A stretch of 8,961 bases of DNA, taken from assembly GCA_023262365.1 (NCBI GenBank), contig JALRBF010000142.1, forward strand, positions 1 to 8,961, read 5' to 3'. The translations under genes were made by a program, and so were the position numbers. Below the pieces are notes generated by a model, which was not told the DNA's origin, made no database searches, and saw nothing but the letters and a program-made list of their open reading frames with translations. The stretch is from Burkholderiaceae bacterium. Lineage in GTDB: Bacteria; Pseudomonadota; Gammaproteobacteria; Burkholderiales; Burkholderiaceae_C. Below are positions 1 to 7,511 of this stretch, piece by piece; position 1 is the first letter of the stretch; each line of letters begins with the position of its first letter.

Positions 1-733
1 CCGCCTGGTCCTTGATGCCGTTCCACACATGGGCCTGGTAGGGCACCAGCTTTTCAAACGCAAAGCGGCGCTGCAGGCCGGGCGGGATGTGCAGCGCGAT
101 CTGCGCCGCCTCGATGGCCACGGTGCCGCTGCCGCAGCACGGGTCGTACAGGGGCGCCTCGCCGTGGGCGTCCCAACCGGTGGCTGCCAGCATGGCCGCG
201 GCCAGGGTTTCTTTAAGCGGGGCATCACCCGTGCTTTGACGCCAGCCGCGCTTGAACAGCGGGTCACCCGAGGTGTCAACGTACAAGGTGGCATGGCCGG
301 CGTCTAGGTGCGCGGCAATGCGCACGGCCGGGGCCCGCGTATCCACACTGGGGCGGGCGCCACCGCGTTGCCGAAAGCGGTCGGCCACGGCGTCTTTGAC
401 GCGCAGGCCAACAAAGTTCAGGCTCTTGAGCGGGCTGCGGTGCGCGGTGACGTCGACCCGAAACGTTTGCTGCACGCCAAACCATTGTTCCCAGTCAACC
501 GCGTGAGCCAAGTCATAAACGTCTTGCTCGGTGCCGTACGGCCCGTGTGCGAGCTGCAGCAGCACGCGTTGCGCCAATCGGCTGTGCAGGTTTACGCCGC
601 CCACCAGCGACCAATCACCACGCAGCCGCACGCCACCGCGGGCGACCTGAACCGGTTGGCTGCAAATGGGCCGCAGCTCACTGGCAAGCAATTCCTCTAC
701 CCCAAACGGGCACGATACAAACAATGACCACAT
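1..733 (-). CDS. rlmL: THUMP-domain class I SAM-dependent rRNA methyltransferase (RlmL/COG0116-like), 3' end beyond the window
   Basis: I translated this gene by hand from the reverse strand. It begins ATG at 733 (MWSLFVSCPFGVEELL) and stays open for 244 codons to the left edge, so the C-terminus is missing. Residues ~45-155 fit a THUMP RNA-binding domain. The family stretch NFVGLRVKDAVADRFR lies at about 106-121, and the SAM/catalytic motif DPCCGSGT at 197-204 is followed by VAIEAAQIAL. This family N2-methylates guanosine in 23S rRNA; E. coli RlmL modifies G2445. The start lies 5 nt after the rpoN stop, which suggests co-transcription and perhaps translational coupling; I see no strong Shine-Dalgarno. 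The E. coli enzyme is fused to RlmK, and the truncation prevents telling whether this one is. The family call is firm. The exact target base is inferred from homology. Confidence 0.88.
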   Translation of the reverse strand, partial: MWSLFVSCPFGVEELLASELRPICSQPVQVARGGVRLRGDWSLVGGVNLHSRLAQRVLLQLAHGPYGTEQDVYDLAHAVDWEQWFGVQQTFRVDVTAHRSPLKSLNFVGLRVKDAVADRFRQRGGARPSVDTRAPAVRIAAHLDAGHATLYVDTSGDPLFKRGWRQSTGDAPLKETLAAAMLAATGWDAHGEAPLYDPCCGSGTVAIEAAQIALHIPPGLQRRFAFEKLVPYQAHVWNGIKDQA

Positions 734-738
734 GAAAA

Positions 739-2274
739 TCAGATTGCCTTACGTAAATTGGCAGGCGCGATGCGCATGGCTTCGCGGTACTTGGCAACGG
801 TGCGCCGGGCGCAGTCGATGCCTTGCTCTTTAAGCATCACAGAGAGTTGATTGTCCGACAACGGTTGCTGGGCCGATTCGGCAGCGATGAATTGACGAAT
901 CAGCGCCCGCACCGCGGTGCTTGAGGCACTGTGGCCGGTTTCGGTGCCCAGCCCCGAACCAAAGAAAAACTTAAGCTCGTACGTGCCCTGCGGCGTGGCC
1001 ATGTACTTGCCGCTGGTTACGCGGCTGACGGTGGACTCGTGCAGCTCCAAGCGCTCGGCCACCTCGCGCAACACCATGGGACGCATGGCCAACTCACCAT
1101 GCTGAAAAAAGCCGTGCTGACGCTGCACGATGGTGGCGCTGACGCGCAAGATGGTGTCAAAACGCTGTTGCAAATTTTTGATGAACCAGCGTGCCTCTTG
1201 TAGGTGTTGGCTGAGTTGTTCGGCCTGGCCTTTTTGCCCCTTCATGGCCGAGGCGTACACGTCGTGCACCCGCAGGCGCGGCATCACCTGCGGGTTGAGC
1301 GAGACCTTAAAGTCATCGCCCTCGCGCACCACCAACACATCGGGCACCACCACCAAGCGGTCGGTTTGGGCAAAACGGCGGGCGGGCTTGGGTTCAAGGC
1401 GCACAATCAAGGCCATGGCTTGGCGCACCAAGTCCTCGTCCAGCGCCACTTCACGCGCCATGCGCTTGACGTCACGCCGCGCCAGCAACGCCATGGGCTC
1501 TTGCAGCAGCCGCCATGCAGCCTGGGTTTGCGCGTTGCTGGGCAGAGCCTGCACTTGCAGTTGCAAGCACTCGGCCAAGTTGCGCGCGCCCACGCCCAGC
1601 GGCTCCATGTCGTGCAGCTCGTCCAAGGCGTCTTGCAAACAAGCCAAAAACTGCGCCTCGGTGGCCGGGTCGTCGTCGGCCCAAGCCCGCGCCAAGGTGG
1701 GCAAGTCATCTTCGAGGTAGCCGTCGTCGTTGAGCGACTCAATGAGCGCGTACAGCGCCGCGGCGGTCTCCTCGGGCAGCCGCAAGCCGCTGGCCTGTTG
1801 GTGTAAGTGCTCGGTCAGCGACACCGAATCAGCCGCCAATTCGGTGGCGCTGGCGGTCTCCTCGCCGCTTTGCCTAGGCGCGGCCTCGACACCCCATTCG
1901 CTGTCGTCTGGGGCCACCTCCACGGTGCCGTCGCCGTCCCACGCGGCGTCCTCGGGCTGTGCCTCGGTTGGCCCATCGGCCTCGCTGGCTGTCGTGGCTG
2001 GCCCTTCCTGGGGGTCGGTGGCGGCGGCCTCTTGGGTCTGGTCCCATTCGCTCAAGCGATCGCCTTGGCTGATTGGGGTGTCGTCTTGTGCCACGCCAAA
2101 GGCCTCGCGTATCGCTTCGTCCTCGTCGCGCTCAAGAAACGGGTTTTCGTCAAGCAGTCGGTCGATCTCTTGCGACAGCTCAAGCGTGGAGAGCTGCAAC
2201 AAACGAATCGACTGCTGCAGCTGTGGCGTGAGTGCCAGTTGCTGCGAGACGCGTAGAGCCAGGCCTTGCTTCAT
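739..2274 (-). CDS. rpoN: RNA polymerase sigma-54 factor RpoN
   Basis: This 511-residue protein is a full-length sigma-54, the factor that directs RNA polymerase to -24/-12 promoters and needs an AAA+ enhancer-binding activator to open them. Region I (residues 1-50) is the Gln/Leu-rich activator-interacting segment, with QQLALTPQLQQSIRLLQLST typical of the family. Residues ~51-150 are an acidic, low-complexity region II rich in Asp, Glu, Ala and Thr. The core-binding region follows, then a helix-turn-helix near 402-425 (LREVAERLELHESTVSRV). The RpoN box ARRTVAKYRE is at 489-498 and contacts the -24 element. ATG at 2274 is chosen because MKQGLALRVSQQLALTP is the usual N-terminus. An AAGG lies close upstream, with rather short spacing. 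The gene follows lptB by 17 nt, as in many proteobacteria. Downstream one often finds hpf and PTS genes, but here an rRNA methyltransferase follows. Confidence 0.97.
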   Translation of the reverse strand: MKQGLALRVSQQLALTPQLQQSIRLLQLSTLELSQEIDRLLDENPFLERDEDEAIREAFGVAQDDTPISQGDRLSEWDQTQEAAATDPQEGPATTASEADGPTEAQPEDAAWDGDGTVEVAPDDSEWGVEAAPRQSGEETASATELAADSVSLTEHLHQQASGLRLPEETAAALYALIESLNDDGYLEDDLPTLARAWADDDPATEAQFLACLQDALDELHDMEPLGVGARNLAECLQLQVQALPSNAQTQAAWRLLQEPMALLARRDVKRMAREVALDEDLVRQAMALIVRLEPKPARRFAQTDRLVVVPDVLVVREGDDFKVSLNPQVMPRLRVHDVYASAMKGQKGQAEQLSQHLQEARWFIKNLQQRFDTILRVSATIVQRQHGFFQHGELAMRPMVLREVAERLELHESTVSRVTSGKYMATPQGTYELKFFFGSGLGTETGHSASSTAVRALIRQFIAAESAQQPLSDNQLSVMLKEQGIDCARRTVAKYREAMRIAPANLRKAI

Positions 2275-2291
2275 GTGCCTTGCTCGTGCGG

Positions 2292-3059
2292 TTACATGCG
2301 AAAGTGCTCGCCCAAGTAAACCCGGCGGACTTCGGCGTTGTCAACAATTTCCGCGGGGCTGCCCTCGGCCAGCACGGCACCGTCGCTGATGATGTAGGCA
2401 CGGTCACAAATGCCCAGTGTCTCGCGCACGTTGTGGTCGGTAATAAGCACGCCAATGCCACGGCTTTTTAGGTATTCGATGATGCGCTGAATCTCGATCA
2501 CGGCAATCGGGTCGATGCCGGCAAAGGGCTCATCGAGCAAAATAAAGCGCGGCGACGAGGCCAAGGTGCGGGCAATTTCCACCCGTCGGCGCTCGCCGCC
2601 GGACAAGGCGGTGGCGGCGGTCTCGCGCAGGTGGCCAATGCGCAAATCGTCGAGCAATTCGTCCAGCCGATGCTCAATCACGTGGCTGGGTAGGGCTTGA
2701 TCGCGCGGGTCGGTTTGCAGCTCAAGAATGGCACGAATGTTCTCTTGCACGTTGAGCTTGCGAAAAATCGACGCCTCTTGCGGCAAATACCCCAAGCCTT
2801 GGCGCGCCCGCACGTGCATGGGCTGGTTTTGCACGCCCGCGCCGTCTAGGGCAATGGCCCCGCCGTCGCAGCGAACCAGGCCCACCAACATGTAAAACGA
2901 GGTGGTCTTGCCCGCCCCGTTGGGGCCAAGTAAGCCCACCACCTGACCTTCGGTCACATCCAGCGAGACGTCGCGCACCACCCGGCGTCCGGCGTAGCTT
3001 TTGCGCAAATGACGCGCGCTTAAGCCCACACCCGCAATGGGCGTGTCCGTGGCCGTCAA
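2292..3059 (-). CDS. lptB: LPS export ABC transporter ATP-binding protein LptB
   Basis: LptB is the cytoplasmic ATPase of the LptB2FGC complex, which extracts lipopolysaccharide from the inner membrane and pushes it along the LptA bridge to the outer membrane. All ABC motifs are visible: Walker A GPNGAGKT at 45-52, Q-loop Gln94 ([11 protein letters not shown]), signature LSGGE at 152-156, Walker [14 protein letters not shown] at 172-184 with catalytic Glu177, and the H-loop His209 ([10 protein letters not shown]). The 255-residue length is slightly above the usual ~240 because of a short N-terminal extension. The start codon is TTG, overlapping the lptA stop in the four bases TTGA, with GGAG eight bases upstream. 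This implies coupled translation of LptA and LptB. LYLGEHF-like C-terminal residues (VYLGEHFRM) are typical of the family. The LptF, LptG and LptC partners are not in the window. Confidence 0.97.
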   Translation of the reverse strand: MTATDTPIAGVGLSARHLRKSYAGRRVVRDVSLDVTEGQVVGLLGPNGAGKTTSFYMLVGLVRCDGGAIALDGAGVQNQPMHVRARQGLGYLPQEASIFRKLNVQENIRAILELQTDPRDQALPSHVIEHRLDELLDDLRIGHLRETAATALSGGERRRVEIARTLASSPRFILLDEPFAGIDPIAVIEIQRIIEYLKSRGIGVLITDHNVRETLGICDRAYIISDGAVLAEGSPAEIVDNAEVRRVYLGEHFRM

Positions 3060-3613
3060 CGCGCCGGCTCCGTGGTTTTCTCGCGCGGCGTCAGCACCGC
3101 ACGCACGCGGTCTTGTGGCCCGCCCTTGACACCTTGGACCTGAAACGTGCTGCTGGCCCCGTCATAAACAATCAGCGGGCCCCTGGCCTCATCGCTGGGC
3201 GCGCCAGCACGGATGCGACGCAACACGGCCTTGCCGGTGAGCGTCATTTGGTCGGTGGCCGAGCGGTACTCAATGCGGTCGGCCTGGCCCTCCACCACCT
3301 CATCCATGCCGCTGCGTGCCTGCTTAAAAAAAGCCTGCCGGCCTGGGTCACCGGTGGCCACGCCCACTTGCTGGCCACTGGCGTTTTCCCTCACCTTAAC
3401 TTGATCGGCGCGAATCACGATGCTGCCCTTGGTGATCACCACCCGGCCGGTGAAGTGACTGACGCGGTCTTTTTCTTCGTACCGCAGCTTATCGGCCTCA
3501 ACTTGCATGGGTTGGTCGCCGTCGCCGCTGGCGGCCCAGGCTGTGGACAACCACGCCACGGCCGCGACGAGCCAAACGGCGTAAACCAGGGAGCGAGGGA
3601 TAAACGAGAACAC
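3056..3613 (-). CDS. lptA: LPS transport periplasmic protein LptA
   Basis: LptA is the periplasmic beta-jellyroll protein that links LptC in the inner membrane to LptD in the outer membrane, forming the bridge that carries LPS. The 185-residue product has a Sec signal peptide: a hydrophobic core at about 9-22 and likely cleavage after STAWA near 27. An OstA-type domain follows, from [21 protein letters not shown] through the region ending near STFQVQG. The start is GTG at 3613. A stop lies in frame 12 codons upstream, and no ATG, GTG or TTG occurs between them, so GTG is the first possible start and gives a complete signal peptide. No clear Shine-Dalgarno is visible. The 3' end overlaps the lptB start by 4 nt. 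lptC, commonly just upstream, is absent; dsbA takes that position. Confidence 0.93.
   Translation of the reverse strand: MFSFIPRSLVYAVWLVAAVAWLSTAWAASGDGDQPMQVEADKLRYEEKDRVSHFTGRVVITKGSIVIRADQVKVRENASGQQVGVATGDPGRQAFFKQARSGMDEVVEGQADRIEYRSATDQMTLTGKAVLRRIRAGAPSDEARGPLIVYDGASSTFQVQGVKGGPQDRVRAVLTPREKTTEPAR
3068..3071 (-). promoter_or_regulatory. Ribosome binding site for lptB (supports a TTG start)
   Basis: GGAG lies inside the end of lptA, eight bases before the TTG at 3059. It supports choosing this non-ATG codon as the lptB start, within the TTGA overlap with the lptA stop. Confidence 0.55.
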
Positions 3614-3668
3614 AGGGTTTAGTGCGGCATGATTTTTGCTGCGATTCTATACGCCACACGCAACCGGC
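3614..3668 (-). promoter_or_regulatory. dsbA-lptA intergenic gap with a weak -10-like element
   Basis: This 55-nt gap is one of the two longest clear non-coding stretches. On the minus strand it contains TAGAAT (plus positions 3644-3649), a five-of-six match to the sigma-70 -10 consensus. That would place a transcription start about 24 nt before the lptA GTG. No good -35 hexamer sits at the normal distance, so a promoter for lptA-lptB-rpoN here is only a possibility. A short imperfect hairpin (3624-3642, six pairs with one mismatch) lies in the would-be leader and has no T-run, so it does not look like a terminator. Confidence 0.25.
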
Positions 3669-4298
3669 CTATGCCCCACGCAGTTTGGTCACCAGCTCGT
3701 TGGCAATCTGAAGCGTGCGTGCGCCTTGTCCCGGCACCAAGTAGCGCCCGCCCACGCCCAACGCGGGCGTACCCTCCACTTGGTAGCTATTGGTCAGTTG
3801 GGTGGCACGCTGGGCCTTGCCGGCGATGCCGAACGAGTCGTACAGCGCATTGAATCGGGCCATGTCCGCGCCTTGGCTTTGCACCCAGCGCTTGACCGCG
3901 GCGTCGCTGAGCAGCCGCTGCTGTTGCTCATGAATGGCCGCAAAGACTTTGGGATGCAGGGTGTGCAGCGCGTCCATGGCCTCTAGGGTGTAGTACAGCT
4001 TTTGCAGTGCCAACATGGGCGGGGCAAACAGCACCGGCACCCGCTGCACCACCACCTGCGGTGGTTGCTGCTCGGCCCAACGGGCAAACGCGGCCTCTAG
4101 CCGATAACAGTGAATGCAGGTGTAGGCAAAAAACTCAAGCACCAACACCTGCCCCGGCGCCACGGACTGGCCCACCGGCTGGGACAACGCCAGGTAATCG
4201 CTGCCCTCACGCAGAGGCTGCGCCCATGCTTGTGCCAAAGGCATGGCGCAAGTGGCGGCGGCGGCCTGAATCACGGTGCGTCGGGCCAATGTTTGCAT
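3669..4298 (-). CDS. dsbA: Periplasmic thiol:disulfide oxidoreductase, DsbA family, with CIHC active site
   Basis: DsbA-family proteins donate disulfides to folding proteins in the periplasm and are re-oxidised by DsbB. The 209-residue product has a signal peptide (basic ARR at 5-7, Ala-rich core, likely cleavage after AWA at about 26). The thioredoxin-fold strand LVLEFFAYT leads into the redox motif CIHC at 61-64. Glu55 matches the buried acidic residue before the motif in E. coli DsbA. The cis-proline loop is GTP (Thr177-Pro178), followed by a conserved GGRY-type strand. An alpha-helical insertion lies between them. The canonical dipeptide between the cysteines is Pro-His; here Pro is Ile (codon ATT, two base changes from any Pro codon, so not a single read error). 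ATG at 4298 has AAGGAG six bases upstream. The gene lies 29 nt after the SPOR gene. DsbL-like specialisation is possible. Confidence 0.88.
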   Translation of the reverse strand: MQTLARRTVIQAAAATCAMPLAQAWAQPLREGSDYLALSQPVGQSVAPGQVLVLEFFAYTCIHCYRLEAAFARWAEQQPPQVVVQRVPVLFAPPMLALQKLYYTLEAMDALHTLHPKVFAAIHEQQQRLLSDAAVKRWVQSQGADMARFNALYDSFGIAGKAQRATQLTNSYQVEGTPALGVGGRYLVPGQGARTLQIANELVTKLRGA

Positions 4299-4304
4299 GC
4301 TTTG

Positions 4305-4310
4305 CTCCTT
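4305..4310 (-). promoter_or_regulatory. Strong ribosome binding site for dsbA
   Basis: AAGGAG on the minus strand, six bases before the ATG at 4298, is the best Shine-Dalgarno in the window and fixes the dsbA start. Confidence 0.75.
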
Positions 4311-4327
4311 TGTAACGGGTAAAACAA

Positions 4328-5017
4328 CTACCGTACCACGGCCACCGAAACCACCGCGCCTTCGATGCGCTGCTGCTCGAGCTGGTTGCGTACCGCATCG
4401 GCGTCGGTGCGCGTGCGGTAGGGGCCACTGCGCACGCGGTACAGGGTACGGTCGTTGCTTAATGTGGTGCTGACGCGGGCGTCAATGCCCATCATGGCCA
4501 CACGGGCGCGCTGGGCCTCGGCGTCCTCGGCCACGGCAAAGGCGCCAATTTGGACAAAAAACACCACATTGGCCAGGCGCTCACCGCGCACCGCCGGGGC
4601 GCGCGCCATCAAGCCCGCGTTGGCTGAGTCAGCAGCCGCCGGCGGAGCGTTGGCCGTGGCGCCAGCCTGCGCCAGCTTTTGCTTTGCCAAATCACCCAAG
4701 GGATCGTTGCCCACGGCAGGGGCCACCAGTGGGGCCGCACCAGTCGTGTCGGCCACCACAGGGGCTGCTGGCGCAACCTCAGGCTGACCGGCTGGGGCCA
4801 CGTTTTGATTCACCCCGGCGTTGGGGTTCCAGTCCGAGGTGGCTTGGCCGGTGGCCTGCTCGGTTGGATCGCCGGTGAGCCCTCGGTCAACAAACGGCAA
4901 GGCCGAGCGGGTCACGTACATGGCCACGGCCAAGGCCACGGCCAGCCCAAGTAACAAGCCCACGGTTAAGCCAAACAGCGTGCCCCCGTGTTGCAACGAA
5001 CGATCCGATTGAGACAT
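4328..5017 (-). CDS. Membrane-anchored SPOR-domain protein
   Basis: The 229-residue protein has one transmembrane segment at about 12-34 (rich in Leu, Val, Ala) after a short cytoplasmic tail. A Pro/Ala/Val-rich, probably disordered linker spans ~45-145. A C-terminal SPOR domain occupies ~151-228 (VVFFVQIGAF, then LYRVRSGPYRTRTDADAVRN). SPOR domains bind denuded-glycan peptidoglycan at the septum, so a type II inner-membrane protein acting in cell division or wall remodelling is the inference. FtsN has the same architecture, but I do not claim that identity. The frame is open further upstream into argS. ATG at 5017 is chosen because AAGGTG lies nine bases before it and it gives the usual short N-terminal tail. 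It follows the argS stop by 19 nt and precedes dsbA by 29 nt, so the three are probably one operon. Confidence 0.9.
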   Translation of the reverse strand: MSQSDRSLQHGGTLFGLTVGLLLGLAVALAVAMYVTRSALPFVDRGLTGDPTEQATGQATSDWNPNAGVNQNVAPAGQPEVAPAAPVVADTTGAAPLVAPAVGNDPLGDLAKQKLAQAGATANAPPAAADSANAGLMARAPAVRGERLANVVFFVQIGAFAVAEDAEAQRARVAMMGIDARVSTTLSNDRTLYRVRSGPYRTRTDADAVRNQLEQQRIEGAVVSVAVVR

Positions 5018-5026
5018 GGTTCGTGT

Positions 5027-5032
5027 CACCTT
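5027..5032 (-). promoter_or_regulatory. Ribosome binding site for the SPOR-domain gene
   Basis: AAGGTG (within AGAAGGTGA) on the minus strand, nine bases before the ATG at 5017. It rules in this start over an in-frame ATG 90 bases upstream inside argS. Confidence 0.65.
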
Positions 5033-5036
5033 CTGA

Positions 5037-6722
5037 CTACATGGTTTGGGGCGCGTGCACGCCCAGCAAGGCCAGGGCGTTGGCCAGCACCTGCGCGACC
5101 GCGGCAATCAAGGCCACGCGCGCGTCGCGCACCGCGGCGTCCTCCACCAGCACGCGCTCGGCGTCGTAATAGCGGTGGTAGGCCGCGGCCAAATCGCGCA
5201 AGTAAAACGTGATGTCGTGCGGCGCCAAGTCGCGCGCGGCAGCAGCCAGCACGTCGGGGTAGACCTCGAGCGCGCGCATCAGCGCTTGCGCCGGTGCGGT
5301 GGTAAGCGGTGCCAGCGACACGTGGGGCAACGCCTCACGTTGCCCCTGATGCAGCTTGCCCCATTGCGCCAACACCGACTGAATGCGCGCATGCGCGTAC
5401 TGCACATAAAACACCGGGTTGTCGTTGTTTTGTGCCAAGGCCAAGTCAATGTCAAACACGTACTCGGTATCGGGCTTGCGCGAGAGCAAGAAAAAGCGCA
5501 CCGCATCGGCACTGGTCCAGCCAATGAGGTCGCGCAGCGTAACGTAGCTGCCCGCGCGCTTGGAGATTTTGACTTCTTCACCGCCACGCATGACCCGCAC
5601 CATGGTGTGCAACACGTAACTGGGGTAGCCCGCGGCCACGCCCTCGCCAGCGGCCTGCAGCCCGGCGCGCACCCGCGCCACCGTGCCGTGGTGGTCGCTG
5701 CCTTGGATGTTGATGGCCTGTGTAAAGCCGCGTCGCCATTTGGTGAGGTGGTACGCCACGTCAGGTACGAAATAGGTGTAGCTGCCGTCGGACTTGCGCA
5801 TGACGCGGTCTTTGTCGTCGCCAAAGTCGGTGCTGCGTAACCACAAGGCGCCGTCGGCCTCGTAAGTGTGGCCAGTTTGCTGCAGTTTGCTCACCGTTTG
5901 CTCAACCAACCCGTCGGCGTACAAGCTGGACTCGAGGTAGTACCGGTCAAAGGCCACGCCAAAGGCGCGTAGGTCCAAGTCTTGCTCGTGGCGCAAATAG
6001 GCCACAGCAAAGCGACGAATGCCCTCCATGTCGTTGACGTCGCCACTGGCCCGCTCGCTGCGGTCGTCGGCCTGTACGGTTTGCTTGGCCAAGAAGGCCT
6101 GAGCAATGTCGGCGATGTACTCGCCGTTGTACGCGCCCTCGGGCCAATCGGGCTGGCCTGGGGCCAAGCCACGCAGGCGGGCTTGAACCGACAGCGCGAG
6201 CTGCTGGATTTGCCCCCCTGCGTCGTTGTAATAAAACTCACGCCACACCTGCCACCCCTGACTTTGCAGCAGGTTGCACATGGCGTCGCCCAGCGCCGCT
6301 TGCCGCCCATGCCCCACGTGCAACGGGCCAGTGGGGTTGGCCGAGACAAATTCGACCACCACGCGCTGAGCCGTGGCGGGTTGCTGGCCAAACGCCTGGC
6401 CTTGCTGCAACACCTCACGCACCACGTGTTGCCGGGCCGCATGGGTGAGGGTAAGGTTTAGAAAGCCGGGGCCAGCAATGGTCACGTCATCCACCCACGG
6501 CTGCAGCTCGGGGTTGGCCAACAGCGCCTCGCGCAAGCGTTGCGCCAAAACCTGGGGGGGCTGCTTGAGCTGGCGCGCCAAGGCCATGGCCGCCGTGCAA
6601 GCGTAGTCGCCGTGCGCTGCCACCTTGGGCCGCTCGAGGGCGACCAGCTCGGGGGCGGGATTGGGGCACACCGCCTGCAACGCCTGCGCAAGCGCTTGGC
6701 GCATGATGGTTTGAACGTACAT
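5037..6722 (-). CDS. argS: Arginyl-tRNA synthetase
   Basis: This class I synthetase charges tRNA-Arg with arginine. With the chosen start it is 561 residues, normal for the family. Visible parts in order: the N-terminal Arg-specific additional domain ([18 protein letters not shown] at about 32-49), the HIGH-type motif as HVGH at 135-138 inside [16 protein letters not shown], the catalytic core with [11 protein letters not shown] near 341-351, a KMSKS-equivalent KISKR at 385-389, and the C-terminal anticodon-binding DALR domain beginning near [15 protein letters not shown] at 433-447 and ending [10 protein letters not shown]. The frame runs upstream to 6845, but that extension is antisense to the dehalogenase gene and unlike ArgS. 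ATG at 6722 or 6704 is the realistic start. Neither has a clear Shine-Dalgarno, and a TACAAT hexamer ends eight bases before 6722. That fits a leaderless message or initiation at 6704. Confidence 0.96.
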   Translation of the reverse strand: MYVQTIMRQALAQALQAVCPNPAPELVALERPKVAAHGDYACTAAMALARQLKQPPQVLAQRLREALLANPELQPWVDDVTIAGPGFLNLTLTHAARQHVVREVLQQGQAFGQQPATAQRVVVEFVSANPTGPLHVGHGRQAALGDAMCNLLQSQGWQVWREFYYNDAGGQIQQLALSVQARLRGLAPGQPDWPEGAYNGEYIADIAQAFLAKQTVQADDRSERASGDVNDMEGIRRFAVAYLRHEQDLDLRAFGVAFDRYYLESSLYADGLVEQTVSKLQQTGHTYEADGALWLRSTDFGDDKDRVMRKSDGSYTYFVPDVAYHLTKWRRGFTQAINIQGSDHHGTVARVRAGLQAAGEGVAAGYPSYVLHTMVRVMRGGEEVKISKRAGSYVTLRDLIGWTSADAVRFFLLSRKPDTEYVFDIDLALAQNNDNPVFYVQYAHARIQSVLAQWGKLHQGQREALPHVSLAPLTTAPAQALMRALEVYPDVLAAAARDLAPHDITFYLRDLAAAYHRYYDAERVLVEDAAVRDARVALIAAVAQVLANALALLGVHAPQTM

Positions 6723-6730
6723 GGTGCGCA

Positions 6731-6758
6731 ATTGTAGGGGTGGCGCCATCGGTGCAAT
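6731..6758. promoter_or_regulatory. Divergent argS/dehalogenase promoter region with imperfect dyad
   Basis: The 48-nt gap between the two divergent starts contains an imperfect 28-bp inverted repeat centred between 6744 and 6745. Its outer arms are ATTG and CAAT, and its core is the perfect palindrome TGGCGCCA (6741-6748). Ten of the fourteen position pairs are complementary by my count. On the minus strand it yields TTGCAC, 15 nt, TACAAT (the -10 at 6731-6736) facing argS. On the plus strand it yields TTGTAG (6732-6737), 15 nt, TGCAAT (6753-6758) facing the dehalogenase gene. Each -35 overlaps the opposite -10. Spacers of 15 nt are shorter than the optimal 17, so the promoter reading is tentative. 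The symmetry itself is visible in the sequence. Confidence 0.4.
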
Positions 6759-6770
6759 ACACTTTAGGGC

Positions 6771-7496
6771 ATGCAACCGCCCATGTTGGCCCAGCCCCCC
6801 CAAGCCGTGCTGTTTGACGCCTACGGCACGCTGTTTGACGTGCACAGCGTGGCTGCCCTAGCCGAGCAACTGTTCGCGGGCCAAGGGCAGGCGCTAAGCC
6901 TGGCTTGGCGCGAAAAACAAATTGAATACACACGCCTGGTGAGCATGAGCCAAACCGCTGGGCGCGAACACGACGCGCCGTTTTACAAGCCGTTTTGGGA
7001 CATCACACGCGACGCCTTGCGCCACGCCTGCGCGCGGCTGCAGCTGCCCTTGTCGCACGCGCACGAGACGCAACTGATGAACCAATACCGCGCGCTGTCA
7101 GCCTACCCCGAAAACCGCGCGGTGCTCACCCAGTTGCAGCAGCACGGCGTACGGGCGGGCATTTTGTCCAACGGTGACCCCGACATGCTGGCCACGGCGC
7201 TGCGCAGCGCTGGGCTTGACGCCTTGCTTAACCCCGTGTTGAGCGCGCATTCGGTGCGACGCTTCAAAACCGACCCAGCCGTGTACGACCTGGGGCCGCA
7301 GGCGTTGGGTTTGCCCGCGCAAGCCATTTTGTTTGTCAGCAGTAACGCCTGGGATGCCTTGGGCGCCAGCTGGTACGGCTACCGCACGCTGTGGCTTAAC
7401 CGCAGCGGCCAAGCCTTTGAGACGCTGGGCGGGGCACCGCACCACGTGGCCAACTCACTCAACGAGGTGCTGGCCCTTTTTAATATCCACGCTTAG
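6771..7496 (+). CDS. Haloacid dehalogenase type II, (S)-2-haloacid dehalogenase family
   Basis: The 241-residue product belongs to the L-2-haloacid dehalogenase branch of the HAD superfamily, cytoplasmic enzymes that hydrolyse 2-haloalkanoates to 2-hydroxyacids with inversion, via an aspartyl ester. Aligning by eye to the Pseudomonas sp. YL enzyme, every known catalytic position is present: Asp16 (nucleophile) and Thr20 in [11 protein letters not shown], Arg47 in [10 protein letters not shown], Ser133 in LSNGDP, Lys166 and Tyr172 in [11 protein letters not shown], and Ser190, Asn192 and Asp195 in [12 protein letters not shown]. The usual YKPDP is FKTDP here, a mild change. ATG at 6771 is chosen as the first start; ATG at 6783 is an alternative. 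An AGGG just before 6771 is a weak ribosome site. The malate synthase gene follows after 15 nt, so one transcript is likely. The true substrate is not knowable from sequence; the family also contains housekeeping phosphatase-like members. Confidence 0.88.
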   Translation: MQPPMLAQPPQAVLFDAYGTLFDVHSVAALAEQLFAGQGQALSLAWREKQIEYTRLVSMSQTAGREHDAPFYKPFWDITRDALRHACARLQLPLSHAHETQLMNQYRALSAYPENRAVLTQLQQHGVRAGILSNGDPDMLATALRSAGLDALLNPVLSAHSVRRFKTDPAVYDLGPQALGLPAQAILFVSSNAWDALGASWYGYRTLWLNRSGQAFETLGGAPHHVANSLNEVLALFNIHA

Positions 7497-7511
7497 GGAA
7501 GGAAACCATCC

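Noticed and set aside
1730..2389. Plus-strand open frame of 219 codons opposite rpoN and the end of lptB
   Set aside because: Ser/Ala/Cys-rich translation, antisense to two well-supported genes, with no recognisable domain.
3113..3622. Plus-strand open frame of 169 codons opposite lptA
   Set aside because: Antisense to lptA, which has a signal peptide and an OstA domain; no ribosome site or family features.
3624..3642. Hairpin in the lptA leader as a terminator after dsbA
   Set aside because: The stem has only six pairs with a mismatch, and no T-run follows in the direction of transcription.
4922..4944. Tandem direct repeat of GGCCACGGCCA with 12-nt period
   Set aside because: It encodes the repeating Leu-Ala-Val-Ala of the SPOR protein membrane helix, so codon composition explains it.
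5046..5840. Long plus-strand open frame of 264 codons opposite argS
   Set aside because: It lies antisense to a fully recognisable argS and encodes His/Val/Gly-rich low-complexity protein; it is a high-GC shadow frame.
6723..6845. 41-residue N-terminal extension of argS
   Set aside because: The extension is antisense to the dehalogenase start and does not resemble ArgS N-termini; 6722 gives a normal length.
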